Assembly (NCBI GenBank): GCA_024695625.1
Contig: JAILHV010000141.1
Coordinates: forward strand, 1-37,299
Origin: Treponema sp.
Lineage (GTDB): Bacteria; Spirochaetota; Spirochaetia; Treponematales; Treponemataceae
DNA length: 37,299 bases
Direction: 5' to 3'
The notes under the pieces were generated by a model. It worked only from the letters and a program-made list of their open reading frames with translations, was not told the DNA's origin and did not search any database. Below are positions 1 to 7,757 of this stretch, piece after piece. The position numbers and the translations under genes were made by a program. Every line of letters begins with the position of its first letter. The stretch's first letter is position 1.

Positions 1-1
1 T

Positions 2-199
2 CTTAAGCGCAGGTACTTTAAGTATTGGCTAATGCTGTTTATATCATTTTTACTCACTGCTTATCTATTCGTATTTTTTGAAGGCACTCAAAGCATCTAC
101 AATATTGTCGTTGAGCTTGCTGAACAACCTGAAGACAAGCCCCCTTTGTATCAGCCGCATAATATTGATATGGAGCAAGCTGGTATAACATGTACATAA
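2..199 (+). CDS. C-terminal end of a membrane protein (5' end outside window)
   Basis: An open frame runs in from the left edge and ends at TAA 197-199, giving 65 residues. It begins with a basic stretch (LKRRYFKYW), followed by one clear hydrophobic segment of about 18 residues (LMLFISFLLTAYLFVFF) and then a polar tail ending in GITCT. This is the pattern of a last transmembrane helix with a short soluble tail. The family cannot be recognised from this fragment. The next gene follows 60 bases downstream on the same strand, so the two may be co-transcribed. The frame is seen directly; that it is a real gene is inferred from the coherent hydrophobic and basic layout and from the weaker antisense alternative. 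Confidence 0.5.
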   Translation, partial: LKRRYFKYWLMLFISFLLTAYLFVFFEGTQSIYNIVVELAEQPEDKPPLYQPHNIDMEQAGITCT

Positions 200-259
200 A
201 AAACAGGATGCACTGGTAATGGCAAAAGCATCCAGCTGAGTGGTACAAGGAGGCTTTTA

Positions 260-703
260 ATGATTAGTTTTGCCATTAGAAATTCACCTGAATGGTTTAA
301 CCTGTGGGCAAAGGCAGTCAGGCTAGAGCGCCAGTACCAGCATGCAGCAGACGTTCTTGCTGTAACAGAGTTTAAGCAGACGGTAAGAAATGTCTTGGAG
401 TGGCACACTTTATGGCAAGAAGAGCTGGGGATGCTTACTGACACCTGCAACATGGCAGAGAAAAAATTCTTTAGGAATTTTTGCCGGAACTCAGAATATA
501 TTCCAACCGCTCCTTTTGAATTAGAGATGCTTGCACTCGTGTTTAAAATGATGGAACGTAAAATTGCGAAAAGTTTTAATGCACCAAAAGACACTCTCAC
601 TTTAATCAGGTTAATTGCAAGTGCCCTAAAGTTCTATTGCAGTTATTCAGAAACAGCGGAAATGGAAAGTAAAAAGTTAAGGCAAAGGTACGGAATTACA
701 TGA
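260..703 (+). CDS. Hypothetical protein, 147 aa
   Basis: The ORF starts at ATG 260 behind an excellent ribosome-binding site (AGGAGG at 248-253, seven bases before the ATG), which supports it as a real gene. The protein is soluble and probably mostly helical, with many Trp, Phe, Lys and Glu residues and no signal peptide or membrane segment. Cys occurs at residues 63, 74 and 128 without a metal-binding spacing. I do not recognise the family and assign no function. It lies downstream of a truncated membrane protein gene and upstream of a sugar ABC operon, but a hairpin and about 300 non-coding bases separate it from that operon, so it is probably not functionally linked to it. Confidence 0.7.
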   Translation: MISFAIRNSPEWFNLWAKAVRLERQYQHAADVLAVTEFKQTVRNVLEWHTLWQEELGMLTDTCNMAEKKFFRNFCRNSEYIPTAPFELEMLALVFKMMERKIAKSFNAPKDTLTLIRLIASALKFYCSYSETAEMESKKLRQRYGIT

Positions 704-715
704 TTCTTTCCATTT

Positions 716-734
716 AGAAAAGTGCAACTTTTCT
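716..734 (+). terminator. Small stem-loop after the 147-aa gene
   Basis: AGAAAAGT (716-723) pairs perfectly with ACTTTTCT (727-734) around a GCA loop, 12 bases after the stop codon at 703. The stem is A/T-rich and no long T-run follows, so it would be a weak terminator. Confidence 0.3.
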
Positions 735-736
735 TC

Positions 737-769
737 TGCAAACAAAACCTAGCCTCGATAGAAAGGGCG
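737..769 (+). repeat. Partial copy of a dispersed intergenic repeat
   Basis: This 33-base stretch (key parts TGCAAACAAAA, CCTAGCC, CGAT, GAAAGGGCG) matches 20343-20376 at about 30 positions with one single-base gap. The 20343 copy continues into a GC-rich structured element; this copy stops after the shared part. It is listed as a truncated member of the same family. Confidence 0.5.
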
Positions 770-912
770 TGTGGTAAAAAATTATTTTAATTCATTTGCA
801 TACCGTAACAGCCTTTACAATTTTTTCTGCCGTGGTAAGATAGGACATTTTTCCTAAAAAAATAGAAAGAAATCCCACTTTTTGCCGTAAGAATTTTAAC
901 TTTCTTGCATGT

Positions 913-941
913 TTAAGAAAAAATTCATAAAAAATTATACT
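913..941 (+). promoter_or_regulatory. Candidate sigma-70 promoter of the sugar ABC operon
   Basis: TTAAGA (913-918), a 17-base spacer and TATACT (936-941) lie about 90 bases upstream of the binding-protein start. The -10 is good and the -35 is weak, as expected for an activated promoter. Confidence 0.3.
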
Positions 942-1029
942 CAAATACCTAAAAAATTGCATTCAAAATCAGGGGCCATTCCTTTAGGATTGTATCATAA
1001 GGAAAATATCTAAACGAGGAGGATTTCTT

Positions 1030-1983
1030 ATGAAAAAATTATTTTCTGCTGCTGTTGCAGTTTTGATGGCTGCAAGCTTGTTTGTTGGATGTGCAAAGGG
1101 AAAGAAAAATGGTGCAATTAAGATTGGTATTATCAACAACCCGCCGTCAGAATCAGGCTACCGTGCTGCTAACGTAAAGGACATGGAGGAAGTTTTCTCT
1201 CCGGCCAAGGGTTATGAAGTAAAGACTTTCTACAGCCTTAAGAATGATGAACAGCTTAACGCTGCTTCCCAGTTCATTACGGAAGGCGTTGATTACATTC
1301 TTCTTTCCGCTGCTGCAACAGACGGATGGGATGCAGTTCTCAAGAACGCACAGAAAGCTGGAATCAAAGTATTCCTCTTTGACCGCATGATCAATACTGA
1401 TGAAAACCTTTATGAAGCTGCTGTTGTTTCTGACATGGCAAACCAGGGTAATACAGCCGTTGCATGGCTCAAGGCACAGAATCTTCCTGAATACAAGGTA
1501 ATCCACATTCAGGGTGCTATGGGTTCAGATGCTCAGATTGGCCGTACAGCTGCCTTGGACAAGGAGTTTGCTGCAGGAACAATGACAAAGGTTGTTCAGC
1601 AGACAGCAACATGGGACGAAGCAGAGGCAAAGAAGATTGTTGAATCTGTTATCAACTCAGGAGAAAAGTTCAACGTAATCTACGCAGAGAACGACGGTAT
1701 GGCTAAGGGTGCAGTTGCTGCTCTTGACGAAGCCGGTATTACTCACGGTGTGGGCAAGGATGTTATCGTAATGGGATTTGACTGCAACAAGTGGGCTCTC
1801 CGTGAGCTTTTGGCAGGAACCTGGAACTATGACGGACAGTGCTCTCCTTTCCAGGCTGGTGTAATCGAAACAATGATCAAGACTGGCAATGTTCCTTCAA
1901 AGAAAGTTATCTCTGAAGAAAAAGGTTTTGACGCAAAGACTCTTACACAGGCAGATATCGACAAGTACGGACTTGGTGACTAA
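1030..1983 (+). CDS. Sugar ABC transporter substrate-binding lipoprotein (YtfQ/RbsB family)
   Basis: A 317-residue periplasmic binding protein of the type I (Peripla_BP_4) fold. Residues 1-21 form a lipoprotein signal with lipobox FVGC, so mature Cys21 should be lipid-anchored. The mature part starts with the family strand IKIGIINNPP and contains GVDYILLSAAATDGW (compare YtfQ, where this loop follows the first helices), VFLFDRM, and the C-lobe strand DVIVMGFDCNKWA. Length is normal for the family. A strong ribosome-binding site (GAGGAGG) precedes ATG 1030. It is the first gene of a four-gene importer operon, but a terminator follows it, so it should be made in excess over the membrane parts. 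From the neighbouring araD-type operon, a pentose or furanose-type sugar is the likely ligand; this is inference. Confidence 0.92.
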   Translation: MKKLFSAAVAVLMAASLFVGCAKGKKNGAIKIGIINNPPSESGYRAANVKDMEEVFSPAKGYEVKTFYSLKNDEQLNAASQFITEGVDYILLSAAATDGWDAVLKNAQKAGIKVFLFDRMINTDENLYEAAVVSDMANQGNTAVAWLKAQNLPEYKVIHIQGAMGSDAQIGRTAALDKEFAAGTMTKVVQQTATWDEAEAKKIVESVINSGEKFNVIYAENDGMAKGAVAALDEAGITHGVGKDVIVMGFDCNKWALRELLAGTWNYDGQCSPFQAGVIETMIKTGNVPSKKVISEEKGFDAKTLTQADIDKYGLGD

Positions 1984-1999
1984 TTTATCGTAAGCGGAC

Positions 2000-2059
2000 G
2001 CGGTGTAAATATCGGAGGCAGGGCTTAGGCCTTGCTTTCGGTTACACCGCTTTTTTTTT
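2000..2059 (+). terminator. Intercistronic terminator/attenuator between binding protein and ATPase
   Basis: GCGGTGTAA (2000-2008) pairs with TTACACCGC (2042-2050), followed by nine T (2051-2059). An inner stem (2018-2023 with 2030-2035) fills the loop. The position inside the operon suggests partial termination that lowers expression of the downstream ATPase and permease genes. Confidence 0.85.
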
Positions 2060-2131
2060 GAATTAATTTTTTTGTCAGGCGGATTTGCTTGTCGCGGTTT
2101 TGTTCAAACTGAAAAATGGCGGGAAATTAAA

Positions 2132-3637
2132 ATGGAAAATAATGTTGTTTTGACCATGCGGGGAATTTACAAGGAGTTTCCCGGAGTAAAGGCACTTCAA
2201 AATGTAGATTTTACTCTCTGCAAAAGTGAAATTCATGCGCTTATGGGAGAGAATGGAGCCGGTAAATCGACTCTTGTAAAATGTCTTACCGGTGTTTATG
2301 AAAAGGATGCTGGAGAGATTTGTATTGACGGAAAAGATGGTCCCGTTTTGATTCGTTCTCCGCAGGATGCCCAGAATCTTGGCATTAGTACAGTATATCA
2401 GGAAATTACGCTCTGCCCGAATTTGACTGTTGCAGAAAACATGTTTATCGGACGGGGAAACTATAAATTTATAAACTGGTCTGCCCAGGAGAAAAAGGCA
2501 GATGAAATTCTGGAAAAGCTTAACATTCCGGCAAAGGCCTCTCAGCAGCTTGGAACTTGTTCCCTTGCGGTTCAGCAGATGGTTGCTATTGCGCGAGCCG
2601 TTGACATGGACTGCAAGGTTTTGATTCTTGATGAGCCAACTTCGTCCTTGGATGAAAGGGAAGTTGAACTTTTGTTCACCCTTATGCGCGAGCTTAAGGC
2701 AAACGGTGTTGGAATCATTTTCATCACCCACTTCCTGGATCAGGTTTACGAGGTTTGCGACAAGATTACTGTTCTTCGCAACGGTGAGCTTGTGGGTGAA
2801 TATCTTATAAAGGATATGCCCCAGGTTGAGCTTGTTTCTGCGATGCTTGGAAAGGCACTTGATGATATTTCCAAGCTTAAGGATGAAAAGGGCAAGTTTA
2901 ACGAGGCATCGGAAACTGTTTACGAGGCTCACGATCTTTCCAGTGCAGAAGGTGTAAAACCCTTTGACTTTAAGATTAGGAAGGGAGAAGTTAACGGCTT
3001 TACGGGGCTTCTGGGTTCCGGCCGAAGTGAGAGTGTCCGGGCGATTTTTGCAGCAGACCGCGTTACCGGTGGAAGCGTAAAGGTGAACGGGAAGGACGTT
3101 AAGATTTCAAAGCCCAAGGATGCAATGAAAAACGGCATTGGCTATTTGCCAGAAGACCGCAAGGGTGACGGTATTATTGCGGATCTTTCTGTAAAGGACA
3201 ACATAATTCTTGCTCAGCAGGTTTTAAAAGGATTCTGGAGTCCATTCAAGAAGGCAGAGGCAGAAAAGATTGCCGATGAATACATCAAGCTTCTGCAGAT
3301 TAAGACGGCCTCCAAGGAAACCCCAATAAAGGCTCTTTCTGGCGGTAACCAGCAGAAGGTGATTCTTGCACGCTGGCTTTTGACACATCCACAGTACCTT
3401 ATTCTTGATGAACCTACGCGCGGAATTGACGTTGGTACAAAGACGGAAATTCAAAAGCAAGTCTTGAAGCTTTCCAAGGATGGTGTTGGAATTACATTTA
3501 TTTCTTCGGAAATCCAGGAAATGCTGAATGTGTGCACAAGGCTTGTTGTCATGAAGGACCGCAACATTGTGGGAGAGTTGCGGGACGATCAGCTGAGTCA
3601 GGAAAATATAATGAAGACTATTGCGGGAGGAAATTAA
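2132..3637 (+). CDS. Sugar ABC transporter ATP-binding protein (RbsA/YtfR type, two nucleotide-binding domains)
   Basis: A 501-residue double ATPase that drives sugar import. The first half has an intact Walker A (GENGAGKS), a degenerate signature (SLAVQQ) and Walker B ILDEPTSSLD. The second half has the degenerate P-loop typical of this family (GLLGSGRSE), a normal signature (LSGGNQQK) and Walker B ILDEPTRGID. This asymmetry is characteristic of RbsA/MglA/XylG/YtfR proteins. I chose ATG 2132 rather than the in-frame TTG 2072: the extra 20 residues are not conserved-looking and the TTG falls only 12 bases after the terminator T-run, while 2132 has a GGCGGGA upstream and begins the usual MENNVVL strand. 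The stop overlaps the ribosome-binding region of the next gene, so translation is coupled. Confidence 0.93.
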   Translation: MENNVVLTMRGIYKEFPGVKALQNVDFTLCKSEIHALMGENGAGKSTLVKCLTGVYEKDAGEICIDGKDGPVLIRSPQDAQNLGISTVYQEITLCPNLTVAENMFIGRGNYKFINWSAQEKKADEILEKLNIPAKASQQLGTCSLAVQQMVAIARAVDMDCKVLILDEPTSSLDEREVELLFTLMRELKANGVGIIFITHFLDQVYEVCDKITVLRNGELVGEYLIKDMPQVELVSAMLGKALDDISKLKDEKGKFNEASETVYEAHDLSSAEGVKPFDFKIRKGEVNGFTGLLGSGRSESVRAIFAADRVTGGSVKVNGKDVKISKPKDAMKNGIGYLPEDRKGDGIIADLSVKDNIILAQQVLKGFWSPFKKAEAEKIADEYIKLLQIKTASKETPIKALSGGNQQKVILARWLLTHPQYLILDEPTRGIDVGTKTEIQKQVLKLSKDGVGITFISSEIQEMLNVCTRLVVMKDRNIVGELRDDQLSQENIMKTIAGGN

Positions 3638-3640
3638 TAG

Positions 3641-4717
3641 ATGAAAGGCAAATTTGATTTTTCAGAAAAGATAAAAAAACTTACGTCATCGCAGTTAATT
3701 ATTCCTGTAATTGCGCTGCTGATTCTTGTTGTCTTTAACCTGATAAGGGATCCGAGCTTTTTTTCAATCGGAATAAAGGTAAACAATGTTGGAAACAGGG
3801 TTCTTACTGGAAACCTGATAAGTATCTTGAACGGTGCGTCTGAGCTTGTGATTCTTTCAATCGGTATGACTCTCGTTACCTCGGCCACAAAAGGACAGGA
3901 CATTTCAATTGGTGCATGTGCCGCTATTGCAGGAAGTATCTTTGTAAAGATTTTGCGGACTGGTTCAATAACTGTTCCGACAATCTTTTTGGGCGTGATT
4001 GTTGCTTGCTGTGTTGCGATTGTATTCTGCCTTTTCAACGGTACCTTGATTGCAAAGTTCAACATCCAGCCGATGATTGCTTCTCTGATTTTGTTTACCG
4101 CAGGCCGCCCGATTGCATACTGGATTAACGGAGGTGCAACGCCGAATGTTGAAAGCAACCTGCTTGGATATTTGGGAGGATTCATCCCCGGTTGTCCGAT
4201 TCCCAGCCCTATACTGATAGTAATTCTATTTGTTCTTTTGATACTGCTTCTTTTGAACAAAACTACGCTTAGCCTTTTTATTCAGTCGGTTGGTATAAAC
4301 GAGAAGGCTGCAAAGCAGAACGGAATTAACCCGGTGTTTATGAAGATGCTCGTCTTTGTAATCCTTGGCGTGTGTGTTGCACTTGCGGGTTCTATGAATG
4401 TCTGCCGAATCGGTCTTATAAATCACGAGAAGATTCTGCTTGACATAGAAATGGATGCGATTCTTGCAGTTGCAATCGGTGGAAACTCGCTTGGCGGAGG
4501 AAAGTTCAGGCTTGCAGGCTCAATAATCGGTGCTTACATCATTCAGGCTTTGACAACGACTCTGTATGCAATGAAGGTTTCTTCAACAGACATCAAGGCT
4601 TACAAGGCAATTGTAATTGTAATAATCGTTGTCGCCGGTTCTCCAGTCGTAAAGGAATGGGTTGGAAGAATCGCAAAAAAAGTTTCTGCAAAGGCTGTAA
4701 AAGTGGAGGCAAAGTAA
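3641..4717 (+). CDS. Sugar ABC transporter permease 1 (YtfT/RbsC family)
   Basis: A 358-residue inner-membrane permease of the BPD_transp_2 family, with about eight to ten hydrophobic segments. The family motif region is visible as VTSATKGQDISIGACAAIAG early on and AVAIGGNSLGGGKFRLAGSI in the coupling-loop region near the C-terminus. The start is ATG 3641, three bases after the ATPase stop, with GGGAGGA about ten bases upstream lying inside the ATPase 3' end. It would form a heterodimeric channel with the next permease. Two non-identical permeases in one operon is the arrangement of the galactofuranose/arabinose-type YtfT-YjfF transporters rather than of RbsABC. Confidence 0.92.
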   Translation: MKGKFDFSEKIKKLTSSQLIIPVIALLILVVFNLIRDPSFFSIGIKVNNVGNRVLTGNLISILNGASELVILSIGMTLVTSATKGQDISIGACAAIAGSIFVKILRTGSITVPTIFLGVIVACCVAIVFCLFNGTLIAKFNIQPMIASLILFTAGRPIAYWINGGATPNVESNLLGYLGGFIPGCPIPSPILIVILFVLLILLLLNKTTLSLFIQSVGINEKAAKQNGINPVFMKMLVFVILGVCVALAGSMNVCRIGLINHEKILLDIEMDAILAVAIGGNSLGGGKFRLAGSIIGAYIIQALTTTLYAMKVSSTDIKAYKAIVIVIIVVAGSPVVKEWVGRIAKKVSAKAVKVEAK

Positions 4718-4718
4718 C

Positions 4719-5777
4719 ATGGGTAATATTCAGGATTTTTTTAAGAAAAAATTTAAGCAGCCTGTCTCCAATACGACTCTGCTTTTGACAATTACGATTT
4801 GTACTTTTATTGTAATGTACCTGCTTGCAATGGTTGCCTGGGGCGGTGGATTTTTAAATCCCCAGCAGTTCTTCAATATTTTTAACAACAATGCATACCT
4901 GATAATAATTGCATGTGGACTTACGATTGTAATGATTTCCGGTGGAATAGATATTTCTGTCGGCGGTCAGGTAGCTCTTATCACGATGACAACCGTCTGC
5001 TTTTTGGAGAACAAGGGCGGAAGTGTCTTTGGTGCGCTTTTGATTGCTCTCGCGATAGGGCTTGCCTTTGGTCTTGTTCAGGGCTTTCTGATTTCATACC
5101 TGAAGATTCAGCCATTTATCGTAACGCTTGCGGGTATGTTCTTTGCAAAGGGAATGACGACGATTGTTAGCGTAAATCCTGTTACGGTTAAGGCAAATGA
5201 ATTTTTCCTTAGGCTGAAGGACTTTACGATTAACCTTCCTGGTGTCGGGTATTTTACGCGCAACGGAACATTCATCAATTCATATCTTGAGATAGGTGCT
5301 GTAGTTGCTATTTTGCTTGTCGTACTTCTTTGGGCAACGCTGAAGTGGACGCGCATTGGCCGAAACTTTTATGCAATCGGTGGTAACAGCGAAAGTGCCC
5401 TGATGCTTGGAATCAACGTTCAGAGGACGCGTTTTACGGCTTATGTAATCTGCGGCATACTTGCTGGTATTGCAGGATTTGTCTATCTGCTTCACACAGG
5501 GGCAGGAAATGCATCCAATGCTGACGGTGCCGAGATGGAAGCCATCGCTTCTTCTATTATAGGCGGAACACTTTTGACTGGCGGCGTAGGAAGCCTGATT
5601 GGAACTTTGTTCGGTGTTATGTCCCTTAAGACAATCAATACGATTGTAATTGCGTCAGGGCTTACACAGCCATGGTGGCAGAAGATTACAACCGGTCTTA
5701 TGCTGTGCTTCTTTATCCTTTTGCAGAGCGTAATTCTTTCGGCCAGAAAAAAGAAACTCGGTGCAGCTGCCCAATAA
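4719..5777 (+). CDS. yjfF: Sugar ABC transporter permease 2 (YjfF-like)
   Basis: A 352-residue BPD_transp_2 permease starting one base after the stop of the first permease. It has the family signature MISGGIDISVGG after the second or third helix, IQPFIVTLAGMFFAKG in the middle, and the coupling region IASSIIGGTLLTGGVGSL. The order binding protein, double ATPase, permease, second permease matches YtfQ-YtfR-YtfT-YjfF of Escherichia coli, which imports galactofuranose; related systems with the same architecture import arabinose or arabinosides elsewhere. The gene symbol reflects its place and similarity to the second permease, not a proven substrate. A strong terminator follows 20 bases after the stop. 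Confidence 0.9.
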   Translation: MGNIQDFFKKKFKQPVSNTTLLLTITICTFIVMYLLAMVAWGGGFLNPQQFFNIFNNNAYLIIIACGLTIVMISGGIDISVGGQVALITMTTVCFLENKGGSVFGALLIALAIGLAFGLVQGFLISYLKIQPFIVTLAGMFFAKGMTTIVSVNPVTVKANEFFLRLKDFTINLPGVGYFTRNGTFINSYLEIGAVVAILLVVLLWATLKWTRIGRNFYAIGGNSESALMLGINVQRTRFTAYVICGILAGIAGFVYLLHTGAGNASNADGAEMEAIASSIIGGTLLTGGVGSLIGTLFGVMSLKTINTIVIASGLTQPWWQKITTGLMLCFFILLQSVILSARKKKLGAAAQ

Positions 5778-5797
5778 TAAAACTGTTCTTCATGCTG

Positions 5798-5835
5798 GGT
5801 GCACTTCTGGGAAACTGGAGGTGCACCTTTTTTTT
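5798..5835 (+). terminator. Rho-independent terminator of the sugar ABC operon
   Basis: GGTGCAC (5798-5804) pairs with GTGCACC (5821-5827), extended inward by three weaker pairs, followed by T8 (5828-5835). It ends the transporter operon just before a new promoter. Confidence 0.88.
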
Positions 5836-5836
5836 G

Positions 5837-5865
5837 TTGACAAAGCGGTGTTTATATAGGATAAA
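5837..5865 (+). promoter_or_regulatory. Candidate promoter of the metal-type ABC operon
   Basis: A consensus -35 TTGACA (5837-5842) starts right after the terminator T-run. With a 17-base spacer the -10 would be GATAAA (5860-5865); nearby TAAATA is an alternative. The predicted leader to ATG 5903 is about 30 bases. I see no clear Fur/Zur-type palindrome. Confidence 0.45.
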
Positions 5866-5902
5866 TAAAGAGTGACAAAATTCTAAAAATGAGGGGCGGC
5901 GG

Positions 5903-6937
5903 ATGTCCTACATGCAAGAATTGCCAGGGGAACTTTCTCTACAAGTCTTTAACCGGGATGATTTGATTTTTGAAAGTGCCGGCAAATGGCTTTATCCGCT
6001 GTTTGAGCTAGAGGAATTCCTAAAGGCATATCAAGGCCCCCGCGAAATGCTTTGCAGCCATGATTGTGCCATGGGAAAGGCAGCGGCCGTTTTAACGATA
6101 CGTCACGGGATAAAAAAAATCAATGCAGATCTTTTAAGTGAAAATGCACTTAGGTACATAAATTTACACAATGAGCAGGCTTCGGAAAGCGGCAGGGTGG
6201 AAGTTCATTACAAACACCTTATTCCCAAGTTGATGTGTGCTACGGAAAATCAGCTTGAAAATCTTTGGGATGAAGACCATATGTATTTTCTTCTGCGGCA
6301 GCGTGCCAAGCTTGTCCAGGGAATTGATGTTAGCGTACAAAATCTTGTCCATCCTTTTATAAGCCAAAAGAATCTTTCGTTTGAATTAAAGGCCGGTGAA
6401 CACCTGATGGTGCTCGGCGAAAACGGAATGGGAAAAACGACTTTGCTCAGGCTCCTTTGCGGAATAGAAAAAAAATATGAGGGGCAAATTTTAATTGACG
6501 GCATGTCTCCTTCTGACGTGCAGAAGTTTACTATCGGCTATATTCCTCAGTTTACAGATGCCCAGTTCTTTAGCCTTTCCTGCCGGGAAGTCGTAGGGCT
6601 CGGAATAAATCATAAAGCCAAAAACAAAAGTCAGCTTGTGGAAAAAGCCCTGCACCGTTTGTCTGCTTTCCATCTTGCAGACAGAAGCTTTTCTTCCTTG
6701 AGTGGAGGGGAAAAGCAAAAGGTTCAGCTTGCCCGTTGCCTTGCCCAGAATGCAAAGCTTCTCCTTTTGGACGAGCCTACAGCCAGCCTTGATGTCGAAA
6801 ATAAGAAAATGGTTACGGACATTTTGCGCTCGTTAACCCTTTCCGAAATTCCCACAATCATACTTGTAACGCATGATAAGGAACTTGCAGATTTGCGCGG
6901 GTGGCAAAGAATCGTTATAGGAGGCAGCGGTGAATAA
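5903..6937 (+). CDS. DUF1893-like domain fused to a Zn/Mn-type ABC ATPase
   Basis: A 344-residue two-part protein. Residues about 10-125 resemble DUF1893 (PF08973, a cytidine-deaminase-like fold): DDLIFESAGKWLYPLFELEEF, then MGKAAAVLTIRHGIKKINADLLSENAL, then an HYKHLIPKLM stretch. Residues about 140-344 are an ABC ATPase with Walker A GENGMGKT (172-179), Q-loop YIPQF, signature LSGGE (266-270), Walker B LLLLDEP (286-292) and switch His in VTHD. The ATPase half is most like ZnuC/MntB/TroB ATPases, and the next two genes are the matching permease and binding protein, so a metal-ion importer is likely. The DUF1893 half may be regulatory or enzymatic; that is unknown. ATG 5903 follows GAGGGG with good spacing. 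A second in-frame ATG (5912) is less well placed. Confidence 0.85.
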   Translation: MSYMQELPGELSLQVFNRDDLIFESAGKWLYPLFELEEFLKAYQGPREMLCSHDCAMGKAAAVLTIRHGIKKINADLLSENALRYINLHNEQASESGRVEVHYKHLIPKLMCATENQLENLWDEDHMYFLLRQRAKLVQGIDVSVQNLVHPFISQKNLSFELKAGEHLMVLGENGMGKTTLLRLLCGIEKKYEGQILIDGMSPSDVQKFTIGYIPQFTDAQFFSLSCREVVGLGINHKAKNKSQLVEKALHRLSAFHLADRSFSSLSGGEKQKVQLARCLAQNAKLLLLDEPTASLDVENKKMVTDILRSLTLSEIPTIILVTHDKELADLRGWQRIVIGGSGE

Positions 6938-7757
6938 TTTCCTTGAGCGCTTGGGTTTGCTTTTTTCCCTTGCGCCCGTCCTTCGCGGTTTTATTGCAAT
7001 AATTATAAGCGGTGCAAGCTTTCCCCTTTGCGGCGTAATGGTTCTCCGCCTTAACTTAATTCCCATTCGCTATATGCTAATGCACGGAGTCATTTTGGGC
7101 GGGGCTCTTAGCCTTGCTGCCAGCCTCCCTCTTGTGCCTGCCGTGATTGCAGTAAATATCGTTATGGTCCTTGGAATCGTTTGTCTTGGAAAGGGACAGG
7201 CCTTTGCTTTTGGCTACGCAAGTGCTGCAGGGATGATTGTAAGCATGGCAATTGCTTCGATGATAATGCATGTAAAAAATGTTCCTGCCAAGGACAGTCT
7301 TAGTCTTTTGTGGGGAAGCCCTTTTGCCCTCAGACTGTATGATGTGGTATTCCTTTCCTGCATTGCACTTTTACTCTTGTTTTACCTTGCCGCTAATTTT
7401 CATAATATCCTTGCAGTTTTTTTTAACAATGAAATAGCCCAGTCACTTGGAATCAAAGTAAAATTTCATTACACTTTTATGGTGCTGCTGATTGCCCTTG
7501 TTGTTTCTGTTGCAATGAAACTTCTGGGTGCTTTCTTGATAGATTCATTGCTGATACTTCCGGTTTTGTGTGCTGGCAGGATAAATACAGGGCGTTTCTG
7601 TGGAATTAAGAATCTGTTTTTGCTCAGCTCCGGCATGGGGCTCGCCTTTTCTCTTGTTGGTTATGTAATTGCAGTAGTTTGCAACCTTCCGCCCGGGGCA
7701 ACAATTTCTCTTGTGGCTGGGGTGATTTTTATAATGTTTAGTGAGGTTTTAAAATGA
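6930..7757 (+). CDS. Metal ABC transporter permease (ZnuB/ABC-3 family)
   Basis: A 275-residue, highly hydrophobic protein with seven to eight predicted helices. It has the ABC-3 family pattern: a start with RGFIAIIISGASFPLCGVMV, the central LGIKVKFHYTFMVLL region that contacts the ATPase, and the LGAFLIDSLLILPV motif followed by a small-residue-rich final helix. It starts at GTG 6930 inside the end of the ATPase gene (8-base overlap) with AGGAGG at 6919-6924, so it is translationally coupled. With the preceding ATPase and following lipoprotein it makes a complete zinc/manganese-type importer. Which metal it moves cannot be read from the sequence. Confidence 0.88.
   Translation: MNNFLERLGLLFSLAPVLRGFIAIIISGASFPLCGVMVLRLNLIPIRYMLMHGVILGGALSLAASLPLVPAVIAVNIVMVLGIVCLGKGQAFAFGYASAAGMIVSMAIASMIMHVKNVPAKDSLSLLWGSPFALRLYDVVFLSCIALLLLFYLAANFHNILAVFFNNEIAQSLGIKVKFHYTFMVLLIALVVSVAMKLLGAFLIDSLLILPVLCAGRINTGRFCGIKNLFLLSSGMGLAFSLVGYVIAVVCNLPPGATISLVAGVIFIMFSEVLK

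Larger units (their letters stand above)
704..1029. other. Gene-free stretch before the sugar ABC operon
   Basis: These 326 bases hold the weak hairpin (716-734), the partial repeat (737-769) and, near the 3' end, a candidate promoter (913-941). The rest is AT-rich with no supported coding frame. A leader of roughly 80 bases would precede the binding-protein gene. I see no recognisable riboswitch. Confidence 0.5.

Noticed and set aside
2075..2932. 285-codon frame antisense to the sugar ATPase
   Set aside because: It lies wholly opposite a gene with all ABC motifs and its product has no recognisable features; a shadow frame.
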